From positions 76,859,700 to 76,923,699 of the forward strand of contig NC_134546.1 of assembly GCF_050624435.1 (NCBI RefSeq): a stretch of 64,000 nt of DNA. The letters run 5' to 3'. The DNA is from Tenrec ecaudatus (Eukaryota; Chordata; Mammalia; Afrosoricida; Tenrecidae). Within the stretch, counting starts at the first letter, position 1, and each line of letters begins with the position of its first letter. The notes under the pieces were generated by a model. It made no database searches. It worked only from the letters and a program-made list of their open reading frames with translations, and was not told the origin of the DNA. The position numbers and the translations under genes were made by a program. Positions 23,061-35,236 of the stretch are shown piece after piece.

Positions 23061-24340
23061 TAGGATCCAGTACTTTCCCCCATAGCAGAGAGCGTGTATG
23101 GGTGACATGGGTGAAATACAACAATGTAAGTTGGATGTGTAAGCCTGTGATCAGATTCCCCGGATGTGCATCCTCCAAACTAACTCCAAACACCCAACCA
23201 TCCAATCCTGCCAAGGTGTTAATGGGTCTGAAGCAAGAACTTAGCGTCCTTGCTTAACCTTTACAGTGATTGTCCATTGTTTGACCTAAAGCACTGTCGT
23301 GTATGACTAATTTTGGGGAAAAGAGAAGTACCTACTAGCATGCACGTCTAGGTAAGTTATATGTCAGTTTAACAGAACTTAAAAATAAACCTTCAGCAGG
23401 AGCAGTGAAAAGGGAATGGAGGAGCGTGGATGGGAGAATGGTTGTTAAACTTGCCTGTCCTTAGAGCTGGAATTTATACTATCTTCTTGTTTGATTTCAC
23501 CAGGAAGCTTTGGGGACAATTAAACATGAGAGTTATGTTCTTCTATGATGCTTGTCATGATTCAGGCACTCTGCTAATTTAATTTATCACTCATTCAAGT
23601 TTGTATCAGTCCAAGAGGTCGTTATGGACAGTGGGGAAGACTTTTCCAAGTTGAGTGATCTGAAATTTAAATTTGCTTCCTGCAGGTAACGCTTGGCTGC
23701 CGAGACTCTCAGCATAAGTGTTTTTGGGAAAGATCAAAGTGAACTATTTCCCGATTAACTTGCATACATAAAGGTTGTGCTTCTTTCATGCCTGTTATAC
23801 TTGGGAATTCCTTTATGAAAGTTCAAGTCAGATTCCAAAGTTCCTGGCTGAAAATAGAGAAAGGTCATTTGTAACACTCGGTTACGTTTCCCAATATGGT
23901 CAGATAGTTCCCCAGACTGTACAGAAAACTGTCACCTGACTTTATCAGGAATCCACAAAGTCACTTATCAGCCAATATTTTCTGAATTAAACTGATTTAT
24001 GTTCCCAGTTCTGCTAGAGTCCAAAAGGTTCCCTTCTTTATACAAGCCACTTCCCATTGGATTTCTCACCTAAAATTAGTGATTGATCAGCAGAACGGGA
24101 TGTGCACAGCCACCGCTACTAAGTACTCCAATAGGAATCCCATTAGAAAGTCCTGTAGAGAGTGGGAGAAAAATGGGCACCCAAACTCAGACTCACAAAT
24201 AAAACCCTCAAGGAATTGCTTTTTGTCCCTTTCATGTCCAGAACTGAACTCACCCCCTGCTACGCTAACCAGTCAGGTAAGTAAGATCAAGGACATGATT
24301 TAGCTGATGGGGAAGAATGGAAACGAGAGTCTTGGACAAA
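23061..24340. other. Unassigned intergenic
   Basis: No V exon, retrocopy or repeat is recognised here. Confidence 0.4.
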
Positions 24341-24350
24341 GAGGACAGTG

Positions 24351-24640
24351 TGTTGTTGTTGTTAGTTGCCCTCAAGTAGGTTCCAGCTCACAGAGAACCT
24401 AGATACAATCAGATGAAACACTCCCAAGTCTTGCTCCATCTCATGGTGGATTTTATGTTTGAGCCCATTGCTGCAGCCAATGATCCAGTCCCTCACAATG
24501 CTCTTCCTCTTTTCAATTGCCCTTTTACTTTACCAGGCATGATATCATTTTCCCAAGATGGATCTCTCCTGATAACATATTCAAAGTATATGAGAGAACA
24601 TGTCACCATCCTCATTTCTGAGGATCATTAGCATGTGTGG
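24351..24640 (-). mobile_element. RTE/BovB-type LINE 3' end
   Basis: The reverse complement matches the end of the RTE family: the TGTTGTTGTTAGTTGCC tail, then ACACTCCCAAGTCTTGCTCC, and coding remnants to about 24640. It is homologous to 15610-15860 and 63150-63470. Confidence 0.75.
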
Positions 24641-24825
24641 TCAATGCTATTGTTAGTCTTGTTAATTCCTGTACAAATCTGCTTGAAACACTGGATGACT
24701 ATATGAATTGTGATAGGTGTAAGGGCCCCCCAAAATATTTAATAAAAATAAATAAAATTCCATGAGACACTTCTAGCCTAATTGTAAGACCTTTAAAGGT
24801 GCAGATTCTGGCAGTTATGAATAAA

Positions 24826-25106
24826 TACCATTTTATTGTATTGTTTTTTAAGTTCAAGTTACTTGGGAACTGAGTCAGACAACATATTAAATGTTGTCTG
24901 ACTCAGTTCCTAATATTAATTTTTTTTCATGTCGCTACATTATCAATATTGGTCTACAGGTTTTCTTGAAGTATCACTATGACACTGGTATCAGAATACT
25001 ACTGGACTCATAGAATGTGTTATTAATTGTTGTCTCTCAACCATTGTTATGTTTGTACCTAGTTAACTTGAACTTAAATAACAATACAGTAAAATGCCAT
25101 GTTGTT
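24826..25106. repeat. Foldback inverted repeat
   Basis: A perfect 20-bp arm, GGAACTGAGTCAGACAACAT at about 24867-24886, faces its reverse complement at about 24892-24911 with a 5-nt loop. The similarity resumes further out: TACCATTTTATTGTATTG at 24827 pairs with CAATACAGTAAAATGCCAT at about 25083. About 150 bp on the right arm has no partner on the left. The sequence is a rearranged copy of the repeat at 18880-19330. Confidence 0.7.
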
Positions 25107-25107
25107 A

Positions 25108-25930
25108 GAACAAAGTGTTCTGGTGTTGAGGGAGGGCTGGAGCAGAAGCCCACAGTCCATCCACTTCCTCAATGTATGGCCATACAATGATGTGTACATA
25201 AGTCAATACCTCTATTTTATGAATTAATATATTTATATATGTACACCCTTATGTTAATACCTCTATCCATAGTTTGCTTCCTAGATCTTTTCTCTATTTC
25301 GTTTTATATCCCCCTGTCCTACCATCACACTCACACCTTTTCTGCCTCATAGTAATGCCTCTCAGCTAAATTGCTATTGCTCCAACACCCCCAGAATCTC
25401 TAAGTCCTCCTCATTATTGATTTAATTCCCTAATTTTTCCTCTACCTATGGAATTGTTTGATAACCACTCCCTCTCCCCACCCCCTCCTCCCCCAAGGCC
25501 CTCCAGAACCTATATGGGTAGGCAAAACAACAAAAGCCAAAACAAAACAAAAAGAATAGATTGTATTTAAAAGGGTGGAAAAACTAACAAAAAAATAAAC
25601 ATCCCCAAACCTAAAAACATACATAATCCTAGGTCTGTCCGCTGACCTTTATGACTCTCTCCCCGCCGGTCCTGGGGGGATTGGGGAACTTCTCCTTCTA
25701 GCCTGAAGTCTACTTTTGTGGCTCCTCAGGGGCTTTATGGCTCGGGTTCGCTCCCATTGCTGACCTGTTCTGTTCCCTTATTGGTTCACTCCACTGTGGA
25801 GGGAGGTGGGTGTCAGACCAGGCTCACTCCACACCATGTATCCCCAGTATGGTCCTCTGACGATGTACTCTCCAGCGAGTCGACATCATTTCTCAAGCTG
25901 ATGTTGGCCTTACTATCTTCTCTGTGTGCC
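25108..25930 (-). mobile_element. Probable old family A copy A5
   Basis: The beginning, AGAACAAAGTGTTCTGGTG, and the order of later blocks (TATATTTATATATGTACA, then CTCTCTCCCC and CCTGGGGGG near 25660) resemble the middle to 5' part of family A read in reverse. It is highly diverged, so boundaries are approximate. Confidence 0.4.
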
Positions 25931-26170
25931 CAGGCAGATTTTTGCAAATAATGGTGATAAAAAATTACCATTCATTGTTAATCCCATTCATTCTATTTAT
26001 CTCCAAATAAGACACACATAATTAAGAAGACATAATTAAGCTAAACAATCTTTATAATTAATTTGCTTTCATTTGTAAGTATGCCCTGTGTTGATGGTGT
26101 AGTGCCTCCTTAGTATTCAAAAATAACAAATGTGAAAAAATTTAAGCAGTCTACACTGAAAGGAGAAACA

Positions 26171-26176
26171 GAGAGA

Positions 26177-26245
<69 letters not shown>
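26171..26245. repeat. (AG)n microsatellite
   Basis: The AG dinucleotide repeats nearly without interruption for about 70 nt. Confidence 0.95.
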
Positions 26246-26248
<3 letters not shown>

Positions 26249-26659
26249 TATAATATTTAAGGAGTGGTTATGGTTGAACAATGCACAATGAAGTTTGACA
26301 AGATTTTATTTACTGTTGAAAAACCTTGTTTGATAAATGAGATTAACTGGGAAAAAAGTGTCACCAAGTATTACATTTTATAAATGCAACAAACACACAG
26401 ATCACGATGCTAAGCTCTGGGTTTTGGGTGAGCCTTTATTGTAAGTTAAATATTATACATGATCTCTTACTTCACTTGGTTTTGAATTATCTCTGGGTAA
26501 ATTTTAGGTTCTTGTTTGCTAATATTTTCATGTGTTCACCTGGGTGCATGTGTGTCTGTGTGTTCAAGGCATTCCCAGAGGTGCCAAGTGTTTCCTAAGA
26601 ACATCTCCCACAGCAACTTCACCCAATCCACCCCGGGTTTATTCTGCCTTCATCTGGAC

Positions 26660-27795
26660 CAGAAGTTCTCAACATGTGGGTCGCGACCCCTTTAGAGGTT
26701 GAACAACCCTTTCACATGTTTCTCTGATGCATAACAGTAGCAAAATTATAGTTATGAAGTAGCAATGAAAATAATTTTATGAGGGACCAGTTATCAGGCA
26801 TCAAAGAACAAAAAATCATATCATTGGTTGCACACCTCCATGATACCATCACAGAAGACAAACGGGTGCATAAGCAAATGTGGTGAAGAAAGCTGATGGT
26901 GCCCGGCTATCAAAAGAGATAGTGTCTGGGGTCTTAAAGGCTTGAAGGTGAACAAGCGGCCATCTAGCTCAGAAGCAACAAAGCCCACATGGAAGAAGCA
27001 CACCAGCCTGTGTGATCACGAGGTGCCAAAAGGACCAGGTATAAGGCATCATCCAAAACATATATATCATAGTGAATGAAGGGGGAAGTGCAGAGTGGAG
27101 ACCCAAAGCCCATTTGTCGGCCACTGGAGATCCCTTCACAGAGGGGTTTAGGGGAGGAGATGAGTCAGTCAGGGTGCGATATAGTACCGATGAAGAATAA
27201 AGCTTTCTCCCAGATCCTGGATGCTTCCTCCCCCCAACTACAATGATCCGAATTCTACCTTGCAAGTCTGGATAGAGCAGAGGTTGTACACTGGTGCATA
27301 TAGGAGTTGGAGGCACAGGGAATCCAGGGCGGATGATACCCTCAGGACCAGGGGTGTGAGGGGCAATACTGGGAGAGTAGAGGGTGAGTGGGTTGGAAAG
27401 AGGGAACCGATTACAAGGATCTACATGTGACCTACTCCCTGGGACATGGACAGCAGGCAATGGGAGACTCCGGATAGGGCAAGATATGACAAAATAACAA
27501 TCTATAAATTATCAAGGGCTCATGAGGGAGGGGGGAGTGGGGAGCGAGGGGGGATAAAGGACCTGATACAAAGGGCTTAAGTGGAGAGCAAATGCTTTGA
27601 AAATGATTAGGGAAAAGAATGTACAGATGTGCTTTATACAATTTATATATGTATATGTATGGATTGTGATAAGAGTTGTATGAGCCCCTCATGAAATGTT
27701 AAAAAGAAAAAGAAAAGAATTTTATGTTTGGGCATCACCACAATATGAGACACTGTATTAAAGAATCGTGGCCTTAGCAAGGTTGAGAACCCCTG
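26660..27795 (+). mobile_element. SPIN/URR1-type hAT DNA transposon, interrupted
   Basis: The left part (26660-26781) begins CAGAAGTTCTCAAC and continues with GGGTCGCGACCCC, the signature of the SPIN group of non-autonomous hAT elements. The right part (27718-27795) ends AAGGTTGAGAACCCCTG, the inverted terminus. Without the inserted family A copy, the two halves total about 190 bp, which fits a miniature element. No transposase is encoded. An exact 8-bp target duplication was not clear. SPIN elements spread horizontally among tetrapods and have been reported in tenrec. Confidence 0.7.
26782..27717 (+). mobile_element. Family A element, copy A6, inserted in the SPIN copy
   Basis: It begins in the linker between duplicated modules (CATCAAAGAACAAAAAATCA) and runs to the terminus and A-rich tail near 27717. 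A 9-bp duplication, AATTTTATG, at 26773-26781 and 27718-27726 marks insertion into the SPIN element. The terminus is single. Confidence 0.8.
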
Positions 27796-28096
27796 ATTTT
27801 CTGGACTCACCAAAGGATGGAGATTCCAATAAGGAAGGCTCCTGGTGTATAAATTATGTCGATTTAATAATGATGCTGAAGTATTACAGGTGATTACCCT
27901 TTAATCAGTCCCTCGCCTTGCCTCCTTTATTTCCCAGCTCCTGCTAAGGATCCAGGTGAACCTGGATGCAGATAATTCAAGGTGCTGGAATTGGGACAGA
28001 TGTGGATTTCAGATTAGGCTGTGCTGTGTGGAAAGAGAGTGAGTCATCCTTGCTTGGATGTTTTGCGCTTCCTGGAAGGTAAAAATACCTGGGACC

Positions 28097-29881
28097 TATA
28101 AATATAGACACATAGATCTATTTCCCCATCCTCCTATATATATTTGCATGTACATGTCTTTGTCTAGACCTCCATGAATGCCCTTTGACTCCTAGCTCTT
28201 TCCTCCATCTCCCTTGACTTTCCTCGTACCCTACTACCATGCTTCATCGCCACCTGGGCTAGAGTATACCTCTTCTCTAAGCAACCTTACCCTTGATCAT
28301 TTCCCACCATGCCAGCCACTCCCCCTTCTCTACCATTTGGGGTCCCATGTTTTTCCCTTGTCCCTGAGTTTGTTAACACCACTTCCTTACCCCCCACCCC
28401 AAGTCCCCCCGGAACTGTCGGTCCCGTTGTTTTTCCTCCAGATAGTTTATCCAGCCTGTCCTATTCACACAGACCTGTGGAGTCACTAACATGCACGAAA
28501 ACAAGACAGAGGAAAACAAAGCAACAGTATACAACCAGACAACAAAAAAACAAAAACAAACCACTGAAAAAGAACAGAACAAAACAGTTCACAAGAGAAA
28601 AGCTTATAGTTAGTTCAGGGATCGTTTGCTGGCCCTTAGGAACGTTTTCCAGTCCAGTCTGTTGGGGCACCACGCCCTGGCCCCAAAGTCCACTTTCAGC
28701 ATTCCCTAGGGACCTTGCCACTCCATTCCCTTGCTGTTCCGCTGCACTCCCCCAGTGATTTGCCTCGGTGTGGTGGGATCAGGTCAGGTGCAATTCCCAC
28801 ACTGTGTCTCCGGTGCTGTCCCCTGTATCACTCTTAGTCACTGAGGGGCATCATGTCTCATAGTGGGGCCAGCCATGTTGTTCTCTCTGTGGACTGGCTG
28901 CTGGGGTCTTAAAGGCTTGAAGGTGAACAAGTGGCCATCAAGCTCAGAAGCAAAAAAAATCCCACATGGAAGAAGCACACCGGCTAGTGCGATCACGAGG
29001 TGCCAAGGGACGAGGTATAAGGCATCATGCAAAAAAAAAAACAACCCAACGATATAAGTGTGTGTATGTATGTGTATATATGTGTATATGTATATGTATA
29101 TATATACCATATTAAATGAAGGGGGAAGTGCAGAGTGGAGACCCAAGGCCCAAGTGTCGGCCAATGGAGATCCCCTCATAGAGGGGTTTAGGAGAGGAGA
29201 TGGGTTAATTAGGGTGCGAGGTAGTACCGATGAAGAACACAGCTTTCCCCCAGATCCTGGATGCTTCCTCCCCCCAACTACCATGATCTGAATTCTACCT
29301 TGCAGGCCTGGATAGGACAGAGGCTGTACACTGGTACATATGAGGGCTGGAGGCACAGGGAATCCAGGGTGGATGATACCTTCAGGACCAAGGGTGTGAG
29401 GGACGATGCTGGGAGAGTGAAGGGTGAGTGGGTTGGAAAGGGGGAACTGATTACAAGGATCCATATGTGACCTCTTCCCTGGGAGAGGGACAGCAGAGAA
29501 GGGGAGAAGGGAGACTCCGGATAGGGCAAGGTATGACAAAATAACGAGGTATAAATTACCAAGGGCACATGAGGGAGGGGGGAAAGGGGAGGAAGGGGAA
29601 AAAGAAAGATGACCTGATGCAAGGGGCTTAAGTGGAGAGCAAATGCCTTGAGAATGATTGGGGCAGGGAATGTGTGGATGTGCTTTATACAATTGATGTA
29701 TGTATATGTATAGATGGTGATAAGAGTTGTATGAGTCCCTAATAAAATGTAAAAAAAGAAAAGAGGAGAAAAAATGATTAGGGCAAAGACTGTACAGATG
29801 TGCTTTATACAATTGATGTATGTATATGTATGAACTGTGATAAGAATTGTATGAGCCCCTAATAAATTGTTAAAATTAAAA
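28097..29881. mobile_element. Family A element, copy A7, with 5' inversion (twin priming)
   Basis: 28097-28905 is family A 5' sequence in reverse complement. 28906-29881 is the 3' part in plus orientation, ending in a duplicated terminus and A-tail. An exact 16-bp direct repeat, AAAAATACCTGGGACC, lies at 28081-28096 and 29882-29897. This is the classical structure of an L1-type insertion in which two primers extended on one RNA. The plus part also carries a TG/TA microsatellite (29056-29107). Confidence 0.85.
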
Positions 29882-29897
29882 AAAAATACCTGGGACC

Positions 29898-31739
29898 GGG
29901 CATGGGGACCTATTCCACACCAGGTACCCTCAGCCAGTAGGCATGTAAGACAGGCTCAGGGAGGAAGTCCCTGGGTTTGAGCTCAACGATATTCATCCTG
30001 TGCTAACACGCTGGCTCTGAAACTTTCACTAATGGCTTCTTAGTTGCTGATTTGTCCACATCCGGGCCTCACTTTCACTCCAGGATATATTTAGATATCC
30101 ACACGCCCAGGGTGCCTGGTCAGGATTTAACCGATTAAGTCAGCATGGGGTTGGCCTACTGTTGTTATCATGAGTGACTCTTTGAGGACATACTTCTCCA
30201 TGAGTGGAGAGCCCAGTGTGTGCTTTGAGGGAGTTCCTGGCACTGGAACCTCAGTATGTCCCTGGGAATAACATCTTTACACTTAAGGGTGAAGCTGCAG
30301 CTCCTACTTGAAGTATGTCTTGTGAGGTTAACTGGTTGGTTTACTGGAAACTCAAGTAGTCACCGACCCAAATATTTTAGGGTTAGAAGAGTGTACTACA
30401 TCTTCCTCAGAGCCCTTAAATCTGGGGGAAAAGTCCAATGTTATGAAATATGGAGATCATGGTTCCAATATAAGTACTTTTAATTTGATATGACCTCCAT
30501 CTCCAGTGACATGAGGGTCCCTGGGAAAGAGGGAATGGAGGGAGTCAAAGGTAGAATAATCAGTCATTTATTTGTTTCATTAAACACGGTTTCACGACAT
30601 CTTTGAGGGAGAAACCAGGATACATTGTGACCTACAAATTAGTGAGTAAGTACAATTGAGCTCTTGGTCACCTTGGTTATTGGGTAAAACATCCCTGCAT
30701 ATGTCTAATAGCAGAGAAGGCTCCTTGAGTGCAGGACACAGTGGAGCAGAGGACCACAAGAGTCCTGGGATAGATCTTGGTCATAATGCTTTTTGTCATA
30801 TTTAAACATTTATATGTTCCTTCATTTTGCCAAATTTCATGAACCATTTGCAAAAGTTAACTAAAAACAGAGGATGTGTTGGTGTTTTCTAATTTTGCAT
30901 GTCTACCTCTCACAGTCTCTTACATTTAGGTTAAATCTGGGAGAGGAGACAGATCCATACACACAATTAGCAGCATGAGTTTTTTCGATGTGTTAGGTTT
31001 GGTGCTTATCTTAGGGTTTTAGTGTGCTAGAGACAGAGTAGGTACTTAAGATCAGAATCAAGTTCCTGAGATTAGCCAATGTTCCTGGTTCAAGAATAGG
31101 AATCAAGGGATAGAATTAGGAGTTCATTGTGATGAATTGAGATTCAGTTATTGGTGGACACATTAAAGGTCATTATGTTTAGAACGTTTCTGCCTAACAG
31201 ATTATGTTTTGAGTTGATTAGGAGTATATATTTCAAGGTATAATGATGTAGAGATACTGATAAAGATTAGAGTTTTCGGGGGTAGTTTCTGAATTTGAGA
31301 TTTAGGGTAATAAGTTTAGGATTAAGTTGATAGACACTGATTCAAAGAATTGGAATGAATGCATTAGGTTAGATTTAGTGGCATGGTCATTGGATTTGTT
31401 AAGCACATGTTAACTTTGTTGAGGCACCAGGCGATGCTCAGGGTGTTAGTGGAAGTTCTGGAGGATGAGTGGCTTTTCAGCTGGTTATCAGTGTGTTGTA
31501 ATCATACTCAGCACATTAACGTATAAGCATTAATGGTTTGGGAGATGGTGATTAGCACTGAATGTGTAGGGATTGAAGTACCAAGTTAATATAGTCTGCT
31601 GAAATTTAGCTGACAACATTTTTCTGTTTATCAGCTATAATATTTATGATATATTTAGAATCATTTATGCATAAAAGCATCTGTTTTATGGATAGAGGAA
31701 TTTTTATTTCTTTCTTTGGAAGTCTTTTTTCTTCCCTAC
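29898..31739. other. Unassigned intergenic
   Basis: No gene is recognised. 30980-31420 is rich in TTAGG-like words without a clear period. It may be a decayed simple repeat. Confidence 0.35.
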
Positions 31740-31749
31740 AAAAAAAAAT

Positions 31750-32965
31750 GCCTTGTTTTGGGATACCCAGGCTCGTCTGCTGCCTAGCTCTGTCTCTGCC
31801 CAGGACGCAGTGGAGCTGCCCTGGAGCTGCTGCCAGGGCCGCACAGGCAGGCCTGGTGTTTCAGCAGCTGCTGAGCTGCCGCCAGCTCAAAAGTTAGCCC
31901 GCCCTCAGCGTTCGCCAACACAAGCAACCTCAGCCCTCAGCCCTCACCAAGCCCAGGGAGCCCAGGACGAGAGGCAAGCTCTGGGAGGATGTCAGCCTTC
32001 AGGATGACGCAGAGAAGCGAGAGAAAGACTGAGAAGAAACCTGCCAATTGGGAAGGAGCGAAATTGTTGGCGGGATCCATGGCGGTCAGGAATGACATGT
32101 GAAGATGGAGAACTTTGTGTGATGTGATTTTCGTTGTCCAGGAAAGAGAGATCTCTGCTCATCGTGTGGTCCTGGCTGCAGCCAGCCGGGTTTTCAACGT
32201 CATGTTCACAACTGACACGCTCGATTCAAAGTCCTTTGATGTAGAACACAAAGACGCCGACCTGACATTATTGAACACCTGGTGGAATGTGCTTACACTG
32301 CTAGGATGTCTGTGAATAGCAACAACGTGCAGTCTCTGTTGGACACCGCAAACCAGTACCAGATTCAGCCTGTGAAGAACGTATGTTGATTTTTTGAACG
32401 GGCAAGTGGATACTTCAAACTGTCTCAGTCTAAGCGTTTTAGCAGCGCATCTAGACTGTCCTGAGTTGAAAGCCACTGCAGACGCCTTTATTCACCAGCA
32501 TTTCACAGACATTTCCAAAACTGAGGTGTTTCTACAGCTTGATGCTCAGCGAGTAACATGTCTCCTCAACCAGGACCCCCTGACCGTGAGCGCAGAGGAG
32601 CAGGTTTATGATGCTGCCGTCAGGGGGCTGAGACATGATGTACCAAATCGCCAGACTTCTTTGGTGGATGTCCTCGCTAACATCAGATTTCCTCTCACCT
32701 GGAAGGATTTCTGATGTAAAACCGTCCCAGCTGAACCCCTCATTCAAGACAGTCCTGACCGCCTTAAGATGGTGATGAATGGAATGCAGTATCATCTACT
32801 ATCTCCTGAGGATCGGAAAGAGCTGGCAGATGGAACAAGGCCGCGAAGACCACAGTCTTGTAGATATTTTAACCCAAAGCTGGAAATAGGTGAATATTCT
32901 ACAGGATCCTGCAGTGAGAATGTAACTGCAGAAATCTCATTTGATGCGTGTTTTGCTCTTTAAAA
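31750..32965 (+). pseudogene. KLHL7: KLHL7 processed pseudogene (BTB-BACK part)
   Basis: KLHL7 is a BTB-BACK-Kelch adaptor of the CUL3 ubiquitin ligase. The copy has no introns. A GC-rich 5' region leads into N-terminal codons near 32010. The BTB core follows at 32109-32290 (LCDVIF, AHRVVLAAASRVFN, SKSFDVE), then SVNSNNVQSLLD near 32308 and the BACK domain at 32394-32714 (CPELKATADAFIHQHF, VYDAAVRGL). A piece at 32769-32890 reads YHLLSPEDRKEL, then RPRR joined to PQSCRYFNPK. About 14 expected residues between these two are missing in frame. After NPK the sequence no longer matches Kelch repeats and closes at TAA near 32961. Frameshifts (for example near 32275 and 32385) and TGA at 32712-32714 disable it. 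Confidence 0.85.
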
Positions 32966-34509
32966 TGACCTGTGTTGATAGCTATTTTGTATATTCAACC
33001 ACACGTTTTTGGTCTTCAAGTAGAACAGTTTAAATAACTGAAGAACCGATCCCTAATTAAAAAAAATTCTCATTCAATAAAGTATGTTATTCCTTGAAGC
33101 CAGCATTATTAGAATTCTATCACACTATGTATTAAGTATTTATATTAAATGCGCCCACCTCTCCCTTATTTTTATTATAAAACGTTGTTTTGGAAATATT
33201 TTGCTATTTACTAGGACCTATCTGTATTTTGCATATTAATTATTTCTAATACAATAATTGCAGAGGAAGCTTTTGTTCGAAATTATTTACCTTTCCTCAT
33301 CCAAAGTGAACAGTACTTTATAGTCTGATTTAAGTAGACTACTTATTAAATAGGATTGTTTAGTAATTATTTTTAAATTCTTGTACTTGGCATTGTTCAG
33401 AAATGTTGTAATGATAGTAGCTGTTATTCAATGAGGCACACCCATAGCTGCCCTATACCTGCAAGGAATGGTGTCTTTTCATTATTATTATTATTAAATT
33501 GATCTCCTTCAGAGAACATTTTCAGTAGTAACATGTAATTATCCAGAATTAAGCCAATATACTTTTGTTGATTTAATAAACTTATACACTATTATCTCTA
33601 TATTTTCCTTGGATTTCAATGATGACAGGAGGAAATGTGTATTAATTACTGGCTGAAAAATGATAGAAAAGAAAATGTTAATTTTTTTGAATATTGTCAG
33701 GAAATGACCTCTTGGCTCTCTATTCTAAAGGTAAATCATACCATTCCGAGGACGCCGGGGAAGAGAGAAGAACTTTTAATCTATGAAAAGAAGACAATTG
33801 AGTTTCAAATAGTTCACTGAGAAATGTAATTAAAATATAACCAGATTTCTTTTTTTCCACAACTTTTGGAAGATTATGATCCTGAGGGAAGGAGAAAGGC
33901 AGGTATGTTGTGCAGAAATATATTAACCATTGTGCATTTCAAGGAAGGTTCACCATTGCCATTTCAGTGTTCTAATTGGAAAATTCTCCTTTAGAGATGA
34001 TAGACTATTTCTTGTGCTCCTAATTTAAGTGGGAGATCCTCTTTTGGCTTGATATCTCTGCATAATATAAGCAATGGGTTCCATGATCTATTGTGTCCAC
34101 TGTAGTTTGACAAAATGGCAGGTCACTCTTAGGCCTGGTACACTCTTGATTGATTCTTATATAGAAAACCTAGATTATTATTTTATTTTCCCTCTTACCA
34201 TACATATAGATGCTTGGGATATATTTAGCCTATTTATAATATTGAAGTGGTTATTTCTCAACCTACTGACATTCACATGTGAGACAACTTCCCATTCTGT
34301 TTAAGACCAATGCTTCTATCCTTTTCTGGGAATTTTATTAAATACCCTGAAGTCATTCAAGACTCTTGTCTACATTTTCTATTAATTATGTATTTTATAA
34401 TGAATGTTGGATTTTGAGTGTGAACATGGCAAAGGTAATTTCTTATTTGTTTTCAAACTAGGAACAACAACTCTGTTTTTCAATAGATTGTGAACACATG
34501 TTCTCTTAC
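32966..34509. other. Possible 3'UTR continuation, otherwise unassigned
   Basis: AATAAA occurs near 33076 and 33575, so part of this may be 3'UTR of the KLHL7 retrocopy. I could not fix its end or find a target-site duplication. The rest is unassigned. Confidence 0.3.
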
Positions 34510-35220
34510 TAAACACTTTTCTAAAGGCCAACAAATGATCCTTGAATTAACTACAAGCTTTTCTTTCGTGATGTGTTTTGTTTTTTTTCTTTGTCAGTGG
34601 TTTGCTGTTGCTGTTTTGTTGTCTGGTTGTATACTGTTGCTTTGTTTTCCTCTGTCTTGTTTTTGTGCATTTTATTATCTCCACAGGTCTGTCTAAATAA
34701 GACATGCTGGATGAACTAGCTGGAGGAAAAACAACGGGACTGACAGTTCCGGGGGGACTTGGGATAGGGGGAGGTGGGCAGGGGGGAGGGTAAGGAAGTG
34801 GTGTTAACAAACCCAGGGACAAGGGAACAACATGGGGTCCAAATTGGTGGTGAGGGGGGAGTTGCAGGCCTGGTAGGGAATGATCAAGGGTAAGGTTATG
34901 TAAAGAAAAGGTATAGCTGTAACCCAGGTCGGGACAGAGCATGATAGTGGGGCAGGAGGAAAGTCAAGGGAAATAGAGAAAAGAGCTAGGAGGCAAAGAG
35001 CATTTATAGAGGTCTAGACAAAGACATGTACATGCAAATATATATATGAGGATGGGGAAATAGAGCTATGTGTCTATATTTATAGGTTTAGTATTAAGGT
35101 GGCGGAAGGACCTTGGGCCTCTACTCTAGCACTCCCTCAACGCATGAATATTTTCTTCTATTCAATTGGCATTCTATGATGCTCACCCTCCTGACACAAC
35201 TGTTGAAGCCAAAGCGGGTG

Positions 35221-35236
35221 AAAAGTAAATGGGGTG
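35221..35236 (+). repeat. Target-site duplication, left copy (MANF retrocopy)
   Basis: AAAAGTAAATGGGGTG is repeated exactly at 36072-36087. It frames the retrocopy and lies in family A sequence. Confidence 0.9.

Noticed and set aside
24079..24303. Short open frame as a possible small gene
   Set aside because: No domain, no flanking exon signals and no similarity recognised. It is within chance expectation.
30980..31420. TTAGG-rich stretch, possible interstitial telomeric or satellite repeat
   Set aside because: The words are scattered, without a regular period or tandem alignment by eye.
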